64,000 nucleotides of DNA, taken from the NCBI GenBank assembly GCA_039519185.1, contig CM076846.1, positions 186,853,068 to 186,917,067 on the forward strand, in the 5' to 3' direction. Positions 34,949-47,900 of this stretch are shown here, piece after piece. Each line of letters begins with the position of its first letter. Positions within the stretch are counted from its first letter, which is position 1. The notes under the pieces were generated by a model. It was not told the origin of the DNA and searched no databases. It saw only the letters and a program-made list of their open reading frames with translations. Origin of the DNA: Astragalus membranaceus (taxonomy: Eukaryota > Streptophyta > Magnoliopsida > Fabales > Fabaceae). The position numbers and the translations under genes were made by a program.

Positions 34949-35687
34949 TGAGATAAAAAAAATATAAGAGATGATGGAAGAAAGTGCGACCCACAAAAAA
35001 ATGAGATAGAATAATTATAAGTTTTCAAATAAGCCCTCAAAAAAGTAAAAAGTTAAATAGGCAATTTGGTAATTTCACCGATAGTTTATTTAGCTAGTTG
35101 ATTGATATATAGCTAGTTGATTTGAGAACATTGTATTGTATAGTATAGTTTTTTTTATCTTTTTTCAATCTATTTTGATACTTATCATAAAAAAAAATCT
35201 ATTTTGATACTTGTTGTTCAGTTTAAATTATATTTAAAATAAAAGTATAACTTTGGATTTGGTTTTTAAGATGCTTTTTGTGCTAATACTAATTTACCTT
35301 TTTAAAATAATTTGAGGTTATTTTTTTTTACACTGTACTTCCTTTTTAAAATCTCATTCGGTATAAAATATAAGAGAGCAAATAAGGAAATGATAATTGT
35401 TGTATGTGCAATTAATTTAATCAAATTTTAAATTATTGACTTGTCATTAAAGTATTGTCAAAATAAAAAAAACAAGATTTCAAATAAAATGGTAATTAAC
35501 CAACAAATTGTATCCAACAATCAATTTAATCAAATTTTAAAATATTGACTTATCATAAAAGTATTATCATTTGTTTCAAAAAAAATAAAAGTATTATCAA
35601 AATAAAAAACAAAGTTTCAAATAAATTGTAATTAACCAACGATTTATGCATGTATTTGAAGGATTTGTAAAAAAACAAATTTTACAT
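34949..35687. repeat. Tail of the 1,008-bp repeat and related AT-rich repeats
   Basis: 34960-35030 matches 15490-15558 (AGAGATGATG, GTGCGACCCACAAAAA). At about 35215-35300 a diverged relative of the AAAAGGATAACTTTGG segment appears. No coding signal. Confidence 0.6.
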
Positions 35688-35703
35688 ACATTTCCATTCA
35701 TAT

Positions 35704-35978
35704 TTTTTTTAGATAAGCAAAAAATTCATTGAAAGGAACAGAAGGGGTGCCCAACCCTTACAATGGAGATATAGGAAAGGGGGAGGGCCTCCTTAAAACC
35801 TCTCTGAGCCAAAACCCAATGGGAAAAAGACCCAGGAAGGAAAAAGAGTACCTCGTACAACCTGCACCACAGTGGGAAAACAACAACCTAGCCCACTGTT
35901 TCTCTCCCTACTAGATTACAGATTGTTAAGGAATGTAAGTGAGTTAGACCACCATAGAGATGCAGACAAAGATGAATT
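35704..35978 (-). mobile_element. 5'-truncated LINE-like insertion with 16-bp TSD
   Basis: A 275-bp insertion between two exact copies of ACATTTCCATTCATAT (35688-35703 and 35979-35994). On the minus strand it ends TTGCTTATCTAAAAAAA, an A-rich tail. Long variable TSD, A tail and short length fit target-primed insertion of a truncated LINE. A SINE is possible, but no B box is seen. Confidence 0.75.
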
Positions 35979-35994
35979 ACATTTCCATTCATAT

Positions 35995-36881
35995 GCTTTC
36001 GACATTTTCATTTTTTTTTACTAGAAGAATATTCATTCAAACTGATAGATTACATCGATAATAATACAAATTCAGCATTGCTAATAACATAAATAATGTA
36101 TCTACGAATAAACTCACAACACCAAAGTCAATAGCATAATACAACAAAACGCCTACAAATGTGACAAAATAAATTCACCGGAGCATCCATGCCTGCAGAT
36201 TTGTAACCTTGAGGCCTTAGTCATTGGTTGAATCTGTAATTGATCGAAGTTGATTTGTCGATCTGAACCAAACGAACACCGCAACAAGACAGGAAATCAA
36301 AAACACCGCACCAAGACGAGAACAACAATAACGCCGCACTCAGACGACGAAATCAAGAAAAAATATGAAATAAAAGTTAGATCCATTTGGTAACCACTTA
36401 TTTAAATAAAAAAAAAAGACAAGAAAGACAATCTAAAGGGATGATTCCAGGTAAAAAACCGACCTAAAACCACCTCTTCTAGTGGGTGAGCAAGGAGGAA
36501 GAGAAGAATTAAGCAAAACCAGAGCAAGATGAAGAACAAGAAAATAAGAGAATAGGAGAAGAATAAAACTATTGTATTGTACTCTTCAAGATGCTTAACA
36601 AATACAAGTGTTGGTAAGAGGCAATCTTATCAATGTGATAAGCTATCATATTATAGCAAATTTTTCCAAATGGAACTAAAGAAATGTACATCACGGTGCT
36701 AGAATCAAGGAAAATCTAGTGGTGCTCAGAGCTCCATGAGAGGCGAAATGGTGGACACCTACAAGGCACTCTAATGCTAAAGTTAGGGAATACTCAAAGG
36801 GAATCATATGAGAGGGAATGAATTTGTGTTTTTCTGTATACATTTGCTATAAACATGCCGCAAGTTTGTGTTTTTCTACTA
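35995..36881. other. AT-rich gene-free stretch with retroelement debris
   Basis: At about 36010-36060 the minus strand reads AATGAATATTCTTCTAGTAA followed by an A run, which may be the end of another retrotransposed fragment extending to about 36390. The rest (36460-36880) is unassigned. Confidence 0.3.
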
Positions 36882-36910
36882 CTAGTTCTAACACCCGTGC
36901 TCTGCACGGG
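36882..36910 (-). mobile_element. Helitron-like 3' terminus (minus strand)
   Basis: On the minus strand CCCGTGC-AGA-GCACGGG, spacer TGTTAGAA, CTAG, then T. The element body would run to the right. A facing end lies at 38399-38428. Confidence 0.5.
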
Positions 36911-37229
36911 CTTGCCCTTTTTAAATTCTCTTATCTCTTAAAAAACGGGAATACTATTATTATTATATTATTTTTTTAACCAAATTTATTATTTATTATT
37001 AATGATTATTATTGTTATATTATATATGATGTCTACAACTATCAGAATGGTATTATTATATTCCACAGGGTGCAAATAGTAACTTTTTTGGCCCGAAAGG
37101 ACATATGGATATACAGAATCCGAATGTGACCGATGTTCTGCACAAAAGGACCAAATCACATGATCTCCCTCATTTTCGTTTGGTAACTTAGGGAATATAA
37201 TGATGATTAAAAATTATTACACTGTATAG

Positions 37230-37455
37230 TAGGTTACTCACTCTAGTTAGTTGTCTTAACTATAGTTAGTTTAGATATTGAGATATTGTAACTTAATTAC
37301 TGTTCAGTTAGATAATTAGTTATGATTCTGTTTCAATAGTTAGACTTTCAGTTGCATCTTCACTGCAACCTATCTGATGTATATAAGAAAAACTCTGTAC
37401 AATTATCAGATCAGTTCAATAAAAAGAAGTGTTCCATTTCCACATTATGTGAACT
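37230..37455 (+). mobile_element. Possible solo copia LTR with PBS-like remnant
   Basis: Contains TGTATATAAG at about 37378, AATAAAAAG at about 37420, and ATATGGTATCCG at 37459, which resembles the TGGTATCAGAGC primer site used by copia elements. No partner LTR or clear TSD. Confidence 0.35.
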
Positions 37456-38191
37456 CCAATATGGTATCCGTGAATAAAAATTAAATTAAAATTACCAATT
37501 AAATAAGAAGATTATAAAAAAATGAACATTAACAACGCAATTGGAATTGCACATCCATAGTTAATAATAAAAAAAAAGTCTAAAGAATTTTAATAACATA
37601 ATCCATATTTATCAAGTGTAAATATAAAAACTTAACCCATAATTAGAAAGAAAAGAAGACACACACAATTAGAAGGTGAAACACTTGAGTATCATGAAGA
37701 GTTAGATGAAAACCACCAATAAAATAGAAACAGCTATATAGAGTTGAAAGAAGATGATAGGGTTTATGGTAAATGTGGGTGAAGTTCCCGTGGGAGTAAA
37801 TGTTGCAACGCGGTACTTGAATAAAAATATAAACACTAATTTAAGTATGTTTCTAAGACACATTGGTGCGAAATGACAAAATAAAAAGACATTACAAATA
37901 GAAAGTAAAACACGTGGATATCATGTAGAATTAGATGAAAAACCACCGATAAAATAGAAGCACATATACAAAGTTGAAAGAATATGATGATGAGTTCTAT
38001 TGTAAATAAGACTAAAGTTCCCGTGGGAGTAAGTATGTATGACATATTATATATTGCAAGACAAAAAAACAACTTTCAGTAATGATGGATGCAACTAAAC
38101 ACGAAGAGATGAGTTTCTGAACCATAAAGTATAACAAAACACTCTCCTTACCATTTAACTTTACATATTTTGTCATCATATTAAAAAAATT

Positions 38192-38366
38192 CACTTAACC
38201 ATTGGACACGGGGGGTCGACCCAGTGCTCCCGAGTTCTATTCCCACAGTGGACAAGCTCAGTGTTGAACAGTGCAAAATTTGCTCCTAAGCACGTAAGAT
38301 ATTAGTCTTTCCTTGAAAGCGCCAGGACAGTCCGTTAGTAGCCAACAATAGTTCAACCTAAAAAAA
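38192..38366 (+). mobile_element. tRNA-derived SINE, diverged copy
   Basis: Matches the inverse of the SINE at 40642-40823 through ACACGGGG..GTCGACC, CTCCCGAGTTCTATTCCCAC (B-box region), GACAAGCTCAGTGTTG, TTAGTCTTTCCTTGA and a final A run. TSD not clear. Confidence 0.6.
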
Positions 38367-38398
38367 GACTATATTTTACACAAACCATATTTAGTTGT

Positions 38399-38428
38399 CC
38401 CTGTGCATCGCACGGGTATAAGGGCTAG
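38399..38428 (+). mobile_element. Helitron-like 3' terminus (plus strand)
   Basis: CCCTGTGC-ATC-GCACGGG hairpin (one mismatch), spacer TATAAGGG, CTAG, then T. It faces the terminus at 36882-36910. The two could also be read as imperfect terminal inverted repeats of one element (ACTAG...ACCCGTGC). Confidence 0.5.
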
Positions 38429-39830
38429 TAACTGTGAATAAAAATTAAATTATAACTATAAATTAAATAAGAATATTATAAAATTAAAAAGGAACATTAA
38501 CAAAGACATTTAAATTGAACATCCTCCATAGATAATAAGAAGAAAACGTCTAAAGAATTTTAATAACATAATCAACATTCATCAAATGTAAATATAACTA
38601 CTTAACCCATAATTAGAAAGAAAAGAAGACATCACAATTAAAAAATGAAACACGTGGGTATCGTGCAGGGTTGAATGAAAACCACCAATAAAATAGAAGT
38701 ACCTATAGAAAGTTGAAAGAATATGATTGAGGGGACCTATTGTAAATGTGGCTCAAGTTTCCGTGAATAAAAATTAAGTTATAATTATAAATTAAATAAA
38801 AAGATTATAAAATAAAAAAGAAACATTATTAAAGACATTGAAATTGAACATCCATAGGTAATAAGAAGAAAAACAGTGTAAAGAATCTTAATAACATAAT
38901 CCATATGCAATAAATCCGAATATAAAAACTTAACCTTTAATTAGAAAGAAAAGAAGACAACACAAATAGAAAGTGAGACACATGAGTTTCATGGAGGGCT
39001 GGATGAATACCAAACAATAAAATAGAAACAGCTATACAAAAATATAATTAGAATGAAAAGAATACAACACAATTAGAAAGCGAAACACGTGAGTATCGTG
39101 TAGGGTTGGATGAAAACCACCAATAAAATAGATGCAACTATATAAACTTGAAAGAAGATGGTGGGGGTTATACTGTAAATGTGGCTGAAGTTCCCTGAAG
39201 AGTAAATGCTGCAAGTTTCCGCAATAGTAAATGTTGTAATGCGGTTCTCGAATATAAAGGAAATATAAAAATATAAACAAAAATTTAAGTATGCTTCTAA
39301 TACTCGTTGGTGCGAAGTTTTCAAAATAAAGAAGAAAACACAAATATAAAGTGAAACACGTGGGCATCATGAATGGTTAAATTATAACTATAAATTAAAT
39401 AAGAATATTATAAAATTAAAAATAAACTTTTAACAAAAACATTGTAATTGAACATCCACAGATAATAAAAAGAAAAAGTCTAGAAAACTTTAATAACATT
39501 ATCTATATTCGTCAAATGTAAGTATAAAACCTTAACTCATAAGTAAAGAGAAAAGAAGACAGGACAATTAGAAAGCTAAATACGTATGTAGGTATCATAT
39601 AGAATTTGATTTAAAACTAAACACCAATTTAAGTATACTTCTAATTCTCGTTGGTGCGAAATTATCAAAATAAAGAAGAAAACACAAATAGAAAGTGAAA
39701 CACGTGGGAATCATGCAGGGTTTGATGAAAACCACCAATAAAATAGAAGCAACTATACACAAATAGAAAGTGAAACACGTGGGAATCGCACTTTACGTAT
39801 TTTATAACGAAATTATTTTTTTCTTCACCA

Positions 39831-40629
39831 ATGCGACTATTGAGGAACGAACTACATGTATTTGAACATTTAAATTTTTTTCTAATCACTAAAATACCTC
39901 AAAATACACCACTTACAATATAAAAAGCTAAAAAGAAACTAAGAAATGAAACAGTTTCAGTGAGAGAAAAACAAAGAAATTGTGGAAGAGAGTGACTTCG
40001 ATCACATCCTACATGTCTATATATATATATATATATACGGAGAGTAGGTATACTGGAAAGGGGGGAGTCATGATGAAGACAAGTAATCATAGCAAAACAG
40101 TCTGACATAAATTTAAGATGATATTGGAAACTTGAATTGTTATTATAAAATAAAATAAAATAAATTAAAGACACTACACACACCTTTCAAATTGCTAAAG
40201 TAAAATATTGACAATTAATTTGAATAAAAAATGGGAAATAGATGGATGGGGCTACCGCACGTCTGGTAAGAGGCAATTTTAGAGTACAGGCAGAAGTACC
40301 GACTCAATTTTTAACTGCAGGACCATATTGCATTTAGATGTACCGACTCGATTTTTAACTGCAGGACCATATTGCATTTAGATATATGATGCTTTATGCA
40401 TGTATTTGAAGGATTTTTTCTTCCGACAAATGAAGGACTCGTTAATTATATGAATGAGTTCTTTATTTATAACAAAAGGATAACTTTGATTTTAGTTTTT
40501 TTGAGTAATTTTCGTGGTAATACTAATGTATTTTTTTATTAATTTAATTTGAGGATATGGTTTTATTATTGTTTTTGTATTTTTATTTATTTATTTTGAC
40601 ACTCCATTCTCAGTTCAAATTCAATTTAA
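39831..40629. other. Gene-free AT-rich stretch with small repeats
   Basis: Holds a (TA)n run at about 40018-40037 and a 44-bp exact-like tandem duplication at 40297-40340 and 40341-40384 (core ACTGCAGGACCATATTGCAT). At 40440-40530 there is a diverged copy of the AAAAGGATAACTTTG segment of the 1,008-bp repeat. Confidence 0.5.
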
Positions 40630-40641
40630 AATGAAAGGATA

Positions 40642-40823
40642 CTTTTTTTTTTGGTTCGGACCATCGCTAGCTACCCACGGAGTGTCCCAACGCAATCAAT
40701 GAAAGACTAATCTTTGCTCTTGTTTGGGATCAAATTTCGCACTGGCCAACACCGAGTTTGTCCACAGGAATCGAACCCGGGAGTATCAGGTCGACCCCGT
40801 GTCCTAAGGTAGATTAAACCACT
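40642..40823 (-). mobile_element. tRNA-derived SINE with 12-bp TSD
   Basis: 182 bp on the minus strand. It starts GGTTTAATCTACC, carries a B-box-like GGTTCGATTCC, and ends in an A tail. It is flanked by AATGAAAGGATA at 40630-40641 and 40824-40835. The internal pol III promoter, A tail and TSD define a SINE. A diverged sister is at 38192-38366. Confidence 0.8.
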
Positions 40824-40835
40824 AATGAAAGGATA

Positions 40836-41224
40836 ATTTTGAGATTGGTTATTAGGATAACTTTTGTGCAAATACTAATTTATATTTTTGAAATAATGTA
40901 AGATATTGGATTTTATATTAAAATTTCTTTTTAAAATCACCAGATAAAGAGGCAATAAATTTGATTTGCGAAATCAACTTTAATTGAATTTTAAAATTTT
41001 CACTTAATACAAAGTATTTTGAAAATCAAATAAAGTCAAACATTTAAATAAAATGATAATGAGGATATAGAGAGATAGAGAATGGATGAGATCGGTTAGT
41101 AGGATACTTTTGGAATTTTGAGTGGTGGAGAAATTAAATGAGGTATGAGGGATGCAGCATTAATATTACCATTTATTTCCAATGCGAACACAAGATCCTG
41201 AATTGAGCATCCCATTTAGGGTAT
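40836..41224. other. AT-rich stretch upstream of the UBP gene
   Basis: Continues the AAAGGATAA-type repeat sequence to about 40930, then AT-rich unique-looking sequence. No gene seen. Confidence 0.3.
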
Positions 41225-41633
41225 TGCTTTTCCCACACCCCCTCCTACTCGAAACACACCTCATAAGGGTGTGAAAAGACCAAAAGGCCAGGCCAAACCT
41301 CTTTTTTTTCACGAATTTTCACCTGTTCGAACACGGGCATTCGAACAGGTTCGAATGACATCGTTCGAGTGTGTTAAATTTTGACTTCACACCCTTTTGG
41401 GAGTTTTTCACCTGTTCGCATGACCTCGTTCGAACACATTCGAACGACATCGTTCGAGTGTGTTAAATTTTGACTTCACACCCTTTTGGGCGTTTTTAAA
41501 CTGTTCGCATGAGGTCATGCGAACCTGTTCGAACAGTCATAAAACACGTCCTCGCAGCGTCTCACGCGAGGTTATTTTTGGAATAAAATTTGTTAAGGGG
41601 TGTGAAAGAGTAGGAGGGGGTGTGGGAAAAGCA
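41225..41633. mobile_element. MITE with perfect 26-bp TIRs next to the UBP promoter
   Basis: A 409-bp element. The first 26 and last 26 bases (TGCTTTTCCCACACCCCCTC plus CTACTC) are exact inverses. Inside, a ~100-bp unit (GTTCGAACAC..., CGACATCGTTCGAGTGTGTT, CACACCCTTTTGGG) occurs twice, and TTCGAA-type palindromes are frequent. No clear TSD. It ends about 300 bp before the UBP start codon. Confidence 0.75.
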
Positions 41634-41652
41634 GAACCCCCCATTTATTCCA

Positions 41653-41790
41653 TGGGCCACCTAAAGATGATGGGCCCAGACCCGGGTCTTGCCCGTCAGT
41701 TAAAGAGAGAGAAAGCCACATCATACGACCCAAAAAAAAAACCACAGCATAGGTGTTGTTGCATTGCTGGCACAGTGTAGTGTAGGGTTT
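41653..41790 (+). promoter_or_regulatory. Site II (TGGGCC) and telo-box motifs of the UBP promoter
   Basis: TGGGCC at 41653 and TGGGCCCA at 41671 are followed by a telo-box AGGGTTT at 41784. This pairing is common in plant promoters of constitutively expressed and growth-linked genes. There is no convincing TATA box. Inference from motif only. Confidence 0.45.
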
Positions 41791-41934
41791 AATAGCGGCC
41801 GCTTTCCATTACTTCTCTCTTTCAGGAACCAGCCGCCAAACCCTCAGCTTGTCTTCTCTTCTAATGCTCTGCTTCTCATCGTTTCCACTTTCCACTATCT
41901 ATTCTCAAATCGAAGGTTCTTTTTGACTTCACAA

Positions 41935-44900
41935 ATGGCGGAGTGTTTACAAACTGAAATGGAAAAGCCGAATCAGACAGATACCTTGCCTAGAAAAATC
42001 GATTTCGTCCCTGTCAGGAAACCCTTCAAGGGCTTTTCCAATGATTTTCACATCGAAACCTTAAACCCTACCACCACCGAACCTCGACAACATGGTTCAG
42101 GTACCTCGCTCGCAGTTTCCAAGAAACACGACGTTACCGAATTCTCTGAGTATGGCTTGGATCCGGACCTCAGCTTCGGGATGACCGTTCGGAGAATAGT
42201 GAGTTTTCCTTTTCATTTCTCAAAGTTGGTCTGTGGTTGTAGTGCCGTTTGATAATTTGAGATGCTAATTAGTTTGTGCTTGATTAAGTAGATGCAAATT
42301 AGTTCTTTAAGGTTGCCGACTTTGTTTTTGTGTTTGATTGTGTAGAAGAAGCAGTTCAGCTTCTTGTTCATTATATTGATAATCACTTTTCTTAATTCCA
42401 GAAGTTCCTTCGCCATCATTTCCTCTACTGTTACTCCCATCACATACTCAAACTTGGCAATCTAAAAACTAAGACCTTTCTTTCAATACATCGTGGTGAC
42501 ATAGTTAACTAAGCTTGTAAGCTTTAATTTGGTGCATGGACCGACACTTTTGACGTGGGGATTGTACCTTCCATTTCTAAGCTTCGTTTGAAAATTTGAG
42601 ATTCAAAATAGTCCGCCCTTGATTAAAAATACTTGATTCTTTGTTTTGTATATCACTCTTGTTGTGTTGCGTTCTACCGTTGAGGTTTCCTTACAGGCTT
42701 TACTCTAAAATTTGATATTATTGTTTTCTTGAATTTGAGTAAATTGTTTTCATTTTGGAGTTTGTAGATTTTTCTTCTATTTTTCCCCAGTTAGCATAGT
42801 TTAGAATATTCTTGTGAAGTAATATATTTTTTTGTCCACATAAGTCTACTTATATTATTAACGGCTATAGTGGTTATAGTGGTGTTATAGCATAGCAGAT
42901 TCTGAACAAACTGCTATTACTCGTGATCAGCGATATGCCAATCGGTACATACTACATACTATTAACGCCTATAGTGGTGCTATAGCATGGTGGAATTTGA
43001 GCAAATTGCTATTTTTCGCAATTCGTGATTGTCAATATTGATTATATTAATTCTTCAATTTTTGATTCAGTTTTATATTGCAAATTTTGTTCCATTTTTT
43101 AATTACTTTATTGTTTTTAAATGCTATCATGGGTAACTTGTACAGGACATCCACCAACACCCCCCTCCAAGAAGAATTTATTTCTTTGGTCGAAGGCTTT
43201 TGCATTTTATGGTTTGGGATTTATTGTTTATGGGATCAGTTAAGGAAAACAATGTTATTTGTCATTTTCAGGGAGCTGGACTGCGTAATCTTGGAAATAC
43301 TTGTTATCTTAATTCAGTACTGCAGTGCTTGACGTATACTGAGCCTTTAGCTGCATATCTGCAAAGTGGCAAGCATAAATCTTCATGTGAGCTACTCTCT
43401 GCATTTTCAATTTTTCACCATCCACTTTTGTCACACTTGTTAGATCATGTTAATGGGATACTTTGTTAATTATTCACTGTTGCTTTATGTACTTATGTGT
43501 CTCCACAATTGAAGCTAAACACAGTTATGATCTCATGATTTCTGGTTGTAATTGGCAATGATTTGTATGGAAATATAAAGGAATTTATCGTCATATTGAA
43601 TTTTGATTACATTTTTCAATCTTTATATAGGTCGCATTGCTGGATTTTGTGCTCTATGTGCGATACAAAATCATGTGAGTCGCGCACTGCAATCAACTGG
43701 GAGAATATTATCCCCCGAGTCCTTGGTTGGAAATCTACGGTGTATCCTTTTGTTTTGTGTTTGAGTTGTTAATGAGTAATTAAGGTTCTCTTGTTTTTTT
43801 ACTTGTTTTAGAAACTTGATAAGCCTTAGGCCATATTTCTGAAATATTCTGCTTGATTTTGTCCCCTTCCCCCCTTTTTTTGTTAAAGAGTACTGGCCTT
43901 TTTTATTATTTAAAAGATTTGTACTTCCTCACATAAGATCAGGCATATCACGTAATTTTCGATATATGAGGCAGGAGGATGCACATGAGTATATGGTGAA
44001 CTTACTCGAGTCAATGCACAAATGCTGCCTGCCTTCTGGAGTACCTAGTGAATCACCTGGTGCTTATGAGAAAAGTTTGGTTCATAAGATCTTTGGTGGT
44101 CGTCTCCGAAGTCAGGTACTTGCCAGTGTTGTGAATGTTCTGCCATGGCAGTGCCATGGTGTTTTGGCTTTGGAGATTCTGTGCTAGCCTACACAGGCCA
44201 CAATGCCTAATCTATCCGCCATAGGCTGCAAACGCCATGTTTACATGCCATATTTTTGGCTGGCTGCCATAATCTGCCATTGATAACATTGGTGCTTGCT
44301 TTTTGATTCAATGTGATTTTTAAGAGAGATATCATTGCTAATCAAGGTTTGAGTATGGTTCTGTTGATATCTAACACAACCTGGCAATCTCTATTGAGCA
44401 AGATGGCATGTTTTTACTTCAATGGGTAACATTTTGATTTTTTTGGTTTTTTTTTCCAGGTGAAATGCCAGCAGTGTTTGAATGGCTCTAGCAAGTTTGA
44501 TCCATTCTTAGATTTAAGTCTGGAAATATTCAAGGCAGACTCATTGCAAAAAGCACTAACAAATTTCACAGCTGCAGAATTGTTGGATGGAGGGGAAAAG
44601 CAATACCAGTGTCAACGATGCAAGCAGAAAGTTAGGGCTTACAAACAGCTAACAATTCATAAGGCACCTTATGTACTAACAATTCACCTAAAACGGTTCC
44701 ATGCGCATGACACTTCACAAAAGATTAAAAAGAAGGTTCATTTTGGCTGTGCATTGGACTTAAAACCTTTTGTCAGCGGCTCATATGTAAGCTATGTCTT
44801 TTTTAATCTAATAAATTATCTGTGTTTCCGTACTTATAGCTTAGGTGCTTTGTACTTTTCTTGCAAAATTTTGTTAGATAAAACACAAACATCATGTCTG

Positions 44901-47900
44901 TAATATTTGATTTGTGAAGAAAGTACTGTGATTAACTGATCAACCGAACAGTCTCCATCTATTTTGCAGTTGTTGTGTCAAAATATTTGCATTGTGTTAG
45001 TTTTCTGACCATAATTGTGTCAGTAACTTATAATATGGTTATGGAATCCTTTTTAATCTCTAGTTTCTTCCGTTTAGCAGGATGGAGACGTAAAGTACTC
45101 TCTATATGGTGTTTTGGTTCATTCTGGTTCAAACACTCGTAATGGCCACTATTTCTGCTATGTTCGCACTGCAAATAACATGTGGTATACCTTGAATGAC
45201 AACGAGGTACTGAGAATATGCTTTTCTCTTTCAAGTGTTATGGTTTTTGTAATTTTTAGAATTTATTTATTAAGTATTAGTAACCTGAGAAAAAGCATTC
45301 AGTGTCTCTGCAAGGGGTCAGTGCCAATAATAGAAGAAAATTTTATCATGCAGAATAAGTCTCTTTTCTTGAAATTTACCACCTAAGAATTTGACATTAT
45401 TGTTTCTTCAATGTTCTTTTGATGAGAAAACAAGAAAACAGCCGCTTTCATTTGCTGTTCTCTTAAAAGTGGAGATACCTCAAAAGTCCAAATACTTGTC
45501 TGAGTATGGCTGTTTTTTTATGTCAAAAATGGATAATTACACCTGCATTAATCCACAAAATTATGATGAAATATATATATATATATATATGTGTGTCATG
45601 CATGCCCCTACATAACCCGTGAATTATTGTATTGCCGAGTGCTCTGTGGAGGAATCCTTTCGTAAAGCAACACTAGTGTGCTCTATTTTTGCTCTCACAT
45701 CTCTATTTTTGCTCTCACATTAAAGCATGTATCCTTTTAACTCAATTTGTACCGTTGCAACAGGTAAGTCATGTCAGTGAACGAGAAGTTTTAAATCAGC
45801 AAGCTTACATGTTGTTTTATGTTCGGGATAGAAAAAGTACTGCCCCAAAGAAGCTTGTTAATGTTGCTAAGGAGGAGAATATGAAGGCTAATGTAAATGG
45901 AAATATAGGTTCTTCTACTTCAAACAATCTATTGAAAGAAGATCCAGATGGCCATTCAAAAACTAAATTTTGCGGCAAATCTTCGACCGCTGAAATTCAA
46001 AAAATTGTGTCAAATACCGATCCATCAAGGGTTTCATGTACGAAGGATGATCCAGATCAGCAAAAAAATAGTGTCGTATCAGCAGAAAGCTTGATGCAAA
46101 GTAAAAAGCTTGTATCTGAACTTCCTTCCAAGGCACATACACAGGAGGACTCATCCGTAGGGTTCTCCGTTGCTAAACCAGAACTTGAAGGCCTGTCATC
46201 CTTAGATCACTCTGGCAAAGACAATATTTCTCCAGCTGAAGATTTAATCATAGATTTGTCAAAGAGCACTATCCCTATAACTCCACTAATTCAACCTAAT
46301 CTTATTCATAAGGTTTCTACATTATCACTTCTGCCCACATCATTTGGCCTTTTTGTTTAGATTTTACTGACCCTACCTTATTTTAGGTTGGAACTTCTGC
46401 AACTAGTTTGGTGGATGAGAAAACATGCACTGGAAAAGTGAGAAAATCACAAAAGAAGTTTCTGAAGTACCCGGCTCCAGGCATGCAACTTCGATCAAAC
46501 CCCCTTTTCCTAGGGTACATAGGCCCGCGGAAGAAGAAGAATTGCAAAAGAAGTAAACACCGCTTGTTGGATTTGAAGAATCCTAATAAAGAAAAGTTGG
46601 AAAAACACAATATCTCGTCAGATATGGGGCCATCTACATCTGGAAAAGTGAGTGTAGTTTCCTCTTTGACAAGCTTTTCTGAAAGTAAAGCATCTGAGGC
46701 TGGTTATGGACCTGGTGCTAATATTAAATCTAATGACGAATCTCTGATGGAAGATAATGCTGAAGGAGAATTTAGTAAGAGAATTGATCAGAACAGTGCA
46801 GTGCTTGCATCAGCTAGTCAAGTAGAAAATAAATCCCGATGTTCCGTAGTAAATGAATTTGAATCTGGGCAAGCTTATAATCTACAAGATGATAAAAGAG
46901 ATCAAAAGCATAATAGTCTGGAGGAGACAGTTGGTATGTTTTTATTATTATTTCCCTTCAGTATTTGTTTAGCACAATACATAGAGTTTGTGCTCCACAT
47001 CCTTGTAGTTTTATTTTTAGGCTGTGCAATGTGGAGTTGCATAATTTTTGATATGCTGCTTTTAGGCTTTCGCTGCAATACATGATTACATTACATGTTT
47101 TATATGGTCAAGTAAATACGTATATCTGCTTGCACATTTATCAGCGGCTTTAAGTATTTCACTGAAGTTGACCTGAAAGTATTAGCATCCTTATTTTGTC
47201 GAGTTCTACTGCAAGCTTCATTATTGTTTAATTTAATTCAAATGTGAAATGCCGCCCTTGTTCAGTTGGAGAATTAAGAGGAGCCTGGTATGGTAATGAA
47301 CTATTAGGGGTAGGATTATTGAATTATTTTCAGCTGGAAATCTTCTTACTCATCATTGTGGGGGAATGATGACATTGCTATGGTGGTCACGGTGGTGCTA
47401 GTTTCCTATACATTGTGTCTTGACACCTTTATGCTTTGTTATATAACATAATATCTAATATCTATGTTCTTTTTGAGTGCAGTTGCACGTTGGGATGATA
47501 TAGAATTGCCTCCTTCTCAGTCTTTGGAGCTAAAGAATGAGAAGATTGTCAGCATTGGATATGTTGGGGATGAATGGTGAGCACAAACTTATAATATTGC
47601 TCTTTCCTTTCTCGTATATTACTTTTAAGTAATTGGGACTGATTTAGTTTGTGGCTTCATGTGTTGTGATTTACTGCTTGAAGAAACATTGCTGTGGTAT
47701 GGAAGTGGTTTTTTCCGTGAGAAATGTGGTTAATGGATAGTGATTACTCTACGTTTGTTTGTGCCTAAACAATATTTTCTTCTACTTAACTGATTTTTAT
47801 GCTAGATAGTCAAAGCTTAAAAATGTATTTAGGCTAATTTTATGTCCAAATATTATAGAATGAGTGTCTTTATGTGGAATGTTGCCTGGTAGACTCACTT

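Larger units (their letters stand above)
37460..39830. repeat. Degenerate direct repeats of about 300-350 bp
   Basis: The same order of words (AATAAAAATTAAATTA, AACATCCATAG, AAGAATTTTAATAACATAAT, CACGTGGGTATCATG, GAAAACCACCAATAAAATAG) recurs from about 37470, 38440, 38768, 39060 and 39370. Copies differ by substitutions and deletions. No coding potential. The array surrounds a SINE and a Helitron-like end. Confidence 0.65.

Noticed and set aside
39899..40183. 94-codon minus-strand open frame
   Set aside because: Crosses a (TA)n run and has no motif or codon pattern of a gene.
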